Source: Ceriagrion tenellum
Taxonomy: Eukaryota; Arthropoda; Insecta; Odonata; Coenagrionidae
Direction of reading: 5' to 3'
NCBI GenBank assembly: GCA_963169105.1
Contig: OY720632.1
Span: 191,644,448-191,708,447 of the forward strand
Length of the DNA: 64,000 bases
Made by a program: the position numbers and the translations under genes. The stretch's first letter is position 1, and the number at the start of each line of letters is the position of its first letter. Positions 59,001 to 64,000 of this stretch are shown here, piece by piece. The notes beneath the pieces are model-generated. The model saw nothing but the letters and a program-made list of their open reading frames with translations, did not search any database and was not told the origin of the DNA.

Positions 59001-61802
59001 ACACGGCATTGGTAGTGATACTATTCATCTCTGCGACCCCAAAAACTTATGTAACAATAGAGAATAACATTTAGCATTAATTGGAAAATGTTGGAAAACA
59101 TGATACATAATTATGACAACCCATCTCCGTGTATCTACAAATTACAAATACAACAGGTTATAAGTATTCATTGATCAAAACTATGAAGAATTCACCAGTT
59201 CTACGTTAATTATTGATGCGATAAATAATATGGACTCTCATTCGTAGGGTTTTTAACTCAATACGAACTTGTGTGTGTCCCCTCATGGGCAAACTTCAGA
59301 ATTCGGTTGAACACAGACGTACCTGCACATTAAAGAAAGCCATTCGTAACCTCATTTTTACTTTATCTTCTAGAGCCAACTTTAGAGATCAAACGATTAT
59401 CACTTACCTTAATAATATACATTATAAATTCTTCTGACAATACGTCCATTTCTGCCTGATTATTTTTTCTTCTTGCCTTCATCAAAATTTTATTGTCTGT
59501 TGTTTTTCATTGGTAATGTATATCATAGAAACAGCCACCGTATTGCTGTTACCTTTGTTGTTCTAGAAAATGCACACATCTTCACTGCTGGAACGCTCTT
59601 AATGGAATGGGTCATCTGATATCCCATTGGCCATCAGAGGCTACGTATTGTCACATGACCATTAGAGACTCATGTCATGGGCTAGCAAAGGCACTAGCTA
59701 TCATTACAGTGTTTCCCCTTTATATTCATACTAAAAATGGTCAAAGTGGGACTTCCCCTTTTCTTCCTCGGTATGACTCTCAGTAGTGTAAACAAGTTAT
59801 TGGTAGGTTAAATAAACCCCATGTAATGTGAATACTGTTGAATTCAACATGGAGGGAAAAGGCCAATTTCCTTCGGCAAAACATGGTGGAAAAACAAACT
59901 CTCCATTCAGATGTGGCAAAAAATTATTTACCAGCCTTTGCCATTTAATATTTTATAGTGACTATTTGGCCGAATCATTTTTTTGAGTCATATGCACCTG
60001 TATAACTACAGCTACTCCCATTACATGCTCATGCCTTACTTAACATTGAAACCCTTCCTTGGCATTGCTGAGGGGGGCTGAGAAAAAAAGTGTAAATCAT
60101 GGGAAATCTTACTTTGCAGAATGTTTAAGCTAAATACTAACCAAATGTTTAATAATTTTATATAATTTGAGTGGATTATACTTAGATGTAGTGGCTGTAG
60201 CTAGCTGGTGAAATTGGCATAGAAAAATGACAATTTACTCTTCTTAATTTCAAGTTGATTGAGTGTTCAGGGCTCTGATCGAATAGGAAAAGAATTTTTC
60301 TGTTTATACCCCCAGTCTTTGCATTGAGGGCATGCATTTGTCTTTTAAAAATCATGCATGCCTTATTGTTGATTGCGAAGGTTGTATGCAAGGTCCTAAT
60401 ATTTTGTGAATTTTTTGATTCTCATAAAACAAAGAGCCTCAGTCTCTCACTGCCGTCTTCATTGGCTCCTAGCAAACCATTGCAGTGAGATTTGCTGTGT
60501 TTGTCCCCATAATATAAATACCCTTTGAAGTCTAGGGTCTTGTGTGGCAGTCTTTATTAAAGAACTGCCTAGCCCACAGCAAAACTGTCTTTAAAAGCAT
60601 CAACATGATCATGCAAAGTTGGCCTCTACCAGTGAGAAACTATTCCACAATCTTTCAGATTAACCACTGATACTGTTCTAACCAATATTTCATTGAATTT
60701 TTAAAACATTCAATCCAGCTACTTGATGCTTTGAAGTAATTAATATTAATTAATAATATCTAATTAATACCTAGTCTTGCTGCAGGATGAAGTGCCCTTT
60801 CTTTTAACATAACTGAATGAATTGGTATACCACAGACTATGCAGGTACCACAGACGTTGATATGCGCTGGGGTGCTATAAGGGTGCTGGCCACCATCTGG
60901 TTCCTCTTTATCAGTCATATATCACAGGATATTTCAAATTTTGGAAATAGTGGAAATAGGTTCCTTTATAAGGATTCATCAATTCATGGGACTTCTATAA
61001 AACGTTGTAAATTCCGGGAACATAAGAGTGGGATTTTCACTATAAGCATAATTTTCATTTTCAAATCTTGTTATGTGAAAGTAGACTATTTTAACAGCTT
61101 CCATGATTTTTAGCTTATTTTTCAAGCAAATTTTCATCCAAGAAAAATACATATGATTTTAACCAGGAGGAGCTTAGTGCTGTTGCATCAATTATTCTGA
61201 ATCAATGAAAATTCTAGGTTCGTTCAGGTACTGAGTTAATCACCATTATAAATATTTCACTTATTCTTGATGGAGAAAATCAGTGTGTCATATTTGGCCT
61301 AGCATGGATTCATATCTAAAATTATTGTGTTTTTTTACTATTGTGTTTTATTATTATTTTATTTTGTTTTTTTAAATTATTATTTTATTATTATTATATT
61401 ATTTTATTTATATATTATATTATAGTTATTTTTTATTATTTTATTTTGTTATTGTGTAAAATTATTACATGGATTCATGTATAAAATTTTATAAGTTAGG
61501 TCATGATTCAGTGTTCCTCATGTGTGCATGCATTCTTTTATCATCTGGGTGAACATTTATTTGCCATATACTCTAAGCAGTGGTCTAAAAGTGATTCATG
61601 CAAGTGCTCTTCAACCTTTCTCTCCAGGTTCCATTTTGTCCCATGGTCGGGTCAGAAGTTTATAGTTCTGAGATCAAAAAGACTGAAGTATTGATGGAAA
61701 ACTTTCGGCGAGCAATTGGTCTGCGAATAAAGGAGACCAAGGAAGTGTTTGAGGGGGAAGTCACAGAGCTAACGCCAGTGGAAACAGAAAACCCAATGGG
61801 CG
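46955..61802 (+). CDS. RUVBL1: RUVBL1 (Pontin), AAA+ ATPase: first three coding exons
   Basis: RUVBL1 forms hetero-hexamers with RUVBL2 and works in the INO80, SWR1/SRCAP and TIP60 chromatin complexes and in the R2TP co-chaperone. Three exons join in phase to 148 complete codons plus one base. The start MKIEEVKSTAKTQRISAHTH, the Walker A GPPGTGKT at residues 70-77 (same numbering as the human protein), and GSEVYSSEIKKTEVLMENFR, IGLRIKETKEVFEGEVTEL and ENPMGG are almost identical to the family. The rest (Walker B, sensors, OB-fold insertion; usual total about 456 residues) must lie beyond 64000. Introns of 10.05 kb and 4.35 kb are rich in transposons. It shares its upstream spacer with ATG7. 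Confidence 0.97.
47096..47600. other. RUVBL1 intron 1, start: nothing recognised
   Basis: No feature recognised. Confidence 0.5.
47600..49480 (-). pseudogene. RTE-like LINE fragment, antisense, split by a MITE
   Basis: Minus strand. The right part (49480 to 48992) is a strongly decayed RT start. The left part (48673 to 47600) shows TWKRHFLIHMGK, then GNPLSPSFFHISAE, then RFEDNQALISGS (altered catalytic Asp block), RIKINLKKTKGM, LHYLGRQLEENGLSGKGIRR and LALRKEAFRNMRELMT. Stops throughout. The sequence on the two sides of the MITE at 48674-48987 continues the same element. Confidence 0.65.
48674..48987 (-). mobile_element. piggyBac-type MITE, copy 2
   Basis: 314 bp flanked by TTAA (48670-48673, 48988-48991), ends CCCTCTTAGTGCTGAC and GCACTTAAAGGG. 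The interior matches copy 1 (8066-8380) in reverse complement over its full length, including GAGCCGATGTATCGGCC and the CTTATTGTGTATACATTGAA block. The 86-codon open frame in it is part of the MITE. Confidence 0.87.
49481..49990. other. RUVBL1 intron 1: nothing recognised
   Basis: Between the antisense LINE and the sense LINE; no signature recognised. Confidence 0.45.
51674..53454. mobile_element. TA-flanked DNA transposon with inverted ends, inside a LINE
   Basis: 1781 bp. The left end CACTCAAAAAAGAGGTTGGG and the reversed right end CACTGAAAGAAAAGGTCGG form the terminal repeats. TA flanks both sides (51672-51673, 53455-53456), and removing the element rejoins the LINE reading. Both ends are full of GTTGG/CCAAC-type words over about 200 bp. 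No transposase is visible. Inside, 52125-52191 reads as a short coding exon (see separate entry). Confidence 0.75.
52090..52192 (+). other. Possible first coding exon inside the TA-flanked element
   Basis: From ATG at 52125 the frame reads MDDQTRELLSILGVNCLIDK then FK, followed by the good donor G|GTAAGT at 52193. Upstream codons (NIESLLDGY) are open back to a TGA at 52083. The pattern LLSILGVNCLIDKF resembles the first helices of a SAM-type domain. No acceptor or second exon was identified. Could be chance, or a gene piece carried by the transposon. Confidence 0.35.
54136..57147. other. RUVBL1 intron 1, last 3 kb: no gene recognised
   Basis: Mostly AT-rich. A GC-rich patch with several CpG at 55640-55860 gives a Pro/Arg-rich open frame (55542-55775) with no family signature. 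Confidence 0.5.
57148..57276 (+). CDS. RUVBL1: RUVBL1 coding exon 2 (Walker A)
   Basis: 43 codons, phase 0. Reads AAGIVVDLIKSKKMAGRAVL, then LAGPPGTGKTAIALAIAQEL and GSK. GPPGTGKT binds the phosphates of ATP. Acceptor TTTCATTTTAG, donor AAG|GTGAGC. Confidence 0.97.
57277..61320. other. RUVBL1 intron 2: no gene recognised
   Basis: AT-rich. Short open frames (58182-58427, 58855-59067, 60817-61113) show no family motifs. Confidence 0.5.
61325..61460. repeat. TTATT/TTTTA low-complexity tract
   Basis: Irregular T-rich array of TTATT, TATTTTA and TATTATA units ahead of exon 3. Confidence 0.85.
61628..61802 (+). CDS. RUVBL1: RUVBL1 coding exon 3
   Basis: Residues 91-148 plus one base. Reads VPFCPMVGSEVYSSEIKKTE, then VLMENFRRAIGLRIKETKEV and ENPMG. 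Acceptor CTTTCTCTCCAG, donor GGCG|GTAAGT, leaving one base of the second Gly of MGG(Y); the next exon is outside the window. Confidence 0.97.
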
Positions 61803-62615
61803 GTAAGTGGCTGCTTTTTATATTTATTTTCATTGCTCTAATGTGATTAAAAAATGTCTCTTTGGGATTCCTCGATACACCATTCCCTTTTAAGATCTTT
61901 GGTTTTAAGTGAGTGAGGGAAGGTGTGGGCTTTTCACCTTCTGTGATTTGAAATGTATACCTCAGATCAGCCTCTGAAACAGTAGGACATCATAAGCACA
62001 CACACTGCTCGCATTATTATGTGGCTTTTTATTTTGGTATGATTCTAGCTTCTAAATAATGTGGTCACTGGAAGTAGAGGTTTTTTTCTAACAAGTTATT
62101 GCCTTGTCGACTACTGGATTTTTTATGCCAATGAATGGAGGAAACAGTTATTGTCAGCATGGAAAATGGTGAAAAATGTTTGATCAATTAAAATAATATG
62201 TTTTCGATTCAGAGAATTCTGGAGCTTGGTGATGTACATTCCTACATATTTAGCATCCATACAGCATCACCACTAGCCACATTTCTAATAAAAAGGCAAC
62301 TGCAACTCTTTATTCTTACTCATGGGTCATGCTCCATTGCTTTGCCAGACTTGTGGGAGAAGGTTGTTAAGCATCCATACATCTTGTGTACGTTCTTCTG
62401 GCAATTTTCCTCGTGAGGGCATGATAATGTACTCATACCAAATACTTTGTCCCTATGGTGGATGAAGTTTGTGTGCCCACCAAGCTGTTTTATGGCAGGA
62501 TAAGCACAGATTGGTGACATTATACACGTATGCATTGAAGCATGTGAGGGATGGATGTGGATGTGCAATAATCCATTGGAACTGAGTGCATGTCTGAAGT
62601 AAGGACAAAGTGTGT
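61803..62615. other. RUVBL1 intron 3, start: nothing recognised
   Basis: No feature recognised. Confidence 0.5.
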
Positions 62616-62619
62616 TTTC

Positions 62620-62790
62620 AAGTTGGTAATAGGCATTGGATGCAGGAGACAGTCATTGGGTGAACTTTCATCCACAATTGTGTGAAATTCACAGTGGACA
62701 AATAATTCGCCTGGACTGGGAATCGAACCGAGATCCCTCGATTTTGCGACAAGTGCTCTAACCAATTAAGTTACCCAGGCGTCCTCTTCG
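62620..62790 (-). repeat. tRNA-derived SINE, antisense
   Basis: The head at 62708-62781, read on the minus strand, has CGCCTGG...CCAGGCG acceptor-like ends, an A box TAACTTAATTGGTTAGAGC and a B box GGTTCGATTCC. The anticodon arm has only four pairs (CTTG/CGAG) with a nine-base loop, so it is a SINE head and not a working tRNA gene. The body reads GAATTTCACACAATTGTGG. Confidence 0.72.
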
Positions 62791-62935
62791 ACTGTGAATC
62801 TCGTGGGGGCTTTTAGGAGCAAGTTGTCCTCACAGGTACCGTGCATATGATGCCATTGGTACCCGTATGCGATCACTAAGGGCCACAGTCCACGGTGTAA
62901 AGCCCAACTTTAAACACAAAGGTGTTTACTTTGGA

Positions 62936-63165
62936 CAATTTCAAAGAATCACAGAAATAGCTGCACAGTTACTTCAATGGAGTCACTCGCTAGTGATCAC
63001 ACAATTGTGTGAAATTCAAAGTGGAAAAATCATTCATCTGGACTGGGAGTCGAACCCAGATCCCTCGATTTTGCACCGAGTGCTCTAACCATTGTGTGAT
63101 CATAAGCGGGTGACTCCGTTGAAGTATCTGCATGGCTAGTTCCGTGGTTCTTTGAAACGTTCATC
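62936..63165. repeat. Foldback element with a tRNA-like core
   Basis: The left arm 62938-63010 (TTTCAAAGAATCACAGAA, then TTCAATGGAGTCACTCGC, then TGATCACACAAT) is repeated in reverse complement at 63092-63163. Between them, minus strand 63106-63036, is a tRNA-like segment with GGTTAGAGC and B box GGGTTCGACTCCC, closely related to the SINE head at 62708-62781. Confidence 0.75.
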
Positions 63166-63169
63166 CACA

Positions 63170-63905
63170 TATGCTTGGTGATTAGTAGCTCGTGCAAAGT
63201 TGTGTCAAAGAAGCCTTCTTGTAGTCCATCCAGGCTATAGATGGGTTTCGATTATGCAGAGTGGCATATGAACCTATCACTGTGAAGGTTGTCCTTGCAC
63301 TCTGCTATTTCCTACTTTGAGCCCATTTGCTTGTACACCTGCTCAGGTTGGATGTGATGGAAGATAATGTGGCTCAAGATGGAGGAGAACACTTTGTATG
63401 AAGTGTTAAGGTGGGCTCTATGGTAATAATCCTTTGAATTAGAGAGTGGCTGTGCTTTGTGGGTATAAGATCCACATGTTCCTTGGTCATCCCAGGCATT
63501 GGTTCTCAGTGTAACAGGAAGGAAGTGAAGATTTTCTTCTAAACTTCTTCCACCAGAAGTTCTTCGCAGTGTCCATTCCTGGAGTGGAGAAGTTCTTTTT
63601 GCCGATGAAGGCATTCCTCGTGTGGCTTTCTTTGAGTGAAAGGGGTCCATCCACATTATGCCAGTGGCAGTCACAAAACTATTTGATGAGAGCTCTGGCC
63701 AGTGTGTCTCCATTGAAATGCTTTGACTTTTCATAGATGTACGTTCAGAAATGTTCCTCCTTTTGCATGGGTGAGGGAGATGGGACAAGAAGCAGGGGTG
63801 TTTGAAAGAGACGGGACAGGTGGAGGAGAAAGGCTGAACTCTCCCTCGAGGCCCGACTCCATTTGAGGAGTTTTCTTCTGTGGTGGGCAACGGTACCCTA
63901 TGGAC
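63170..63905 (-). pseudogene. LINE reverse-transcriptase fragment, antisense
   Basis: A 192-codon open frame on the minus strand (63890 to 63312) ends LNTSYKVFSSILSHIIFHHI, which fits the fingers block (RPITCLNTMYKILTSILxxRI) of LINEs whose palm block A reads IDYKKAFD. After a frame change, HNRNPSIAWMDYKKAS (near 63240) supplies that block A, with Asp kept. Upstream codons have a Ser/Thr-rich reading that is partly frameshifted. It belongs to the same broad group as the C-terminal piece at 44.5 kb. Confidence 0.62.
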
Positions 63906-64000
63906 TGCGTGCTACCGAATGGTAATTTTTATTCAGTGTGTGGTCGTGGAATCTGACTGCACTCGATATGACTAACTTTTGGTATGAAAGTTTGCCTTGA

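Noticed and set aside
62708..62781. Possible tRNA gene on the minus strand
   Set aside because: Acceptor-like ends and B box are present, but the anticodon arm has four pairs and a nine-base loop and the body continues as a SINE.
63312..63890. 192-codon antisense open frame in RUVBL1 intron 3 as a new gene
   Set aside because: Its end matches the fingers block of a LINE RT, and the block A follows in another frame, so it is a retroelement piece.
1..64000. CRISPR arrays, bacterial operons, rRNA genes
   Set aside because: No regularly spaced short repeats, no prokaryotic gene layout and no rRNA sequence were seen; spliced conserved genes show the DNA is eukaryotic nuclear.

Overview
The window looks like nuclear DNA of an arthropod, most likely an insect. 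It is AT-rich, its genes have many short coding exons and long introns, and most of the intronic sequence is decayed transposable elements (Penelope-like, RTE-like, Jockey/CR1-like and gypsy retroelements; piggyBac-, hAT-, mariner- and Harbinger-like DNA elements; tRNA-derived SINE pieces). The species cannot be named from sequence alone. There is no operon structure, CRISPR array or true tRNA/rRNA gene.

Two conserved host genes organise the window. On the minus strand, 46375 down to 5048, lie 12 coding exons of ATG7, the E1-like activating enzyme of autophagy. They join in phase to 686 codons, and every catalytic landmark is intact. Only the short last exon was not found. On the plus strand, from 46955, lie the first three coding exons of RUVBL1 (Pontin), an AAA+ ATPase; the gene runs off the right edge. 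The two start codons are head-to-head, 579 bp apart, so the spacer 46376-46954 probably holds a shared or back-to-back promoter.

Layout. 1-3310: decayed gypsy pol split by a (AT)n tract and a Penelope-like (PLE) fragment, then an antisense RTE fragment. 3311-5047: nothing recognised. 5048-46375: ATG7. Its introns hold a PLE-tail foldback (6.6 kb), a piggyBac-type MITE (8.1 kb), an RTE-like fragment touching exon 10 (9.4-10.15 kb), two PLE halves in opposite orientation (11.0-13.2 kb), a LINE (14.2-15.3 kb), a LINE split by a TTAA element (16.4-18.0 kb), a hAT-type element holding a nearly full-length Jockey-like ORF2 (18.27-21.2 kb), a 190-bp foldback (22.3 kb), a Harbinger-like element inside another dispersed repeat (23-25 kb), a decayed repeated arthropod gene (25.6-26.5 kb), the longest PLE (26.5-29.05 kb), an RTE-like LINE carrying endonuclease and RT (32.2-35.3 kb), more PLE and LINE pieces (35.3-38.4 kb), a mariner relic (39.1-39.85 kb), SINE/inverted-repeat modules (41.45-42.4 kb) and LINE pieces (43.5-44.9 kb). 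46955-64000: RUVBL1. Intron 1 has an antisense RTE split by a second copy of the piggyBac-type MITE, and a LINE split by a 1.78-kb TA-flanked element. Intron 3 has tRNA-like foldbacks and an antisense LINE fragment.

The most unusual material is structural. A motif CCTGANGATG-hairpin-GAAAY recurs at or near PLE ends and resembles a hammerhead core with one extra base. There are several clean nested insertions with readable target-site duplications, and one predicted GC-AG intron in ATG7. All exon calls come from reading splice signals and comparing by eye with family sequences I know; no search was run.
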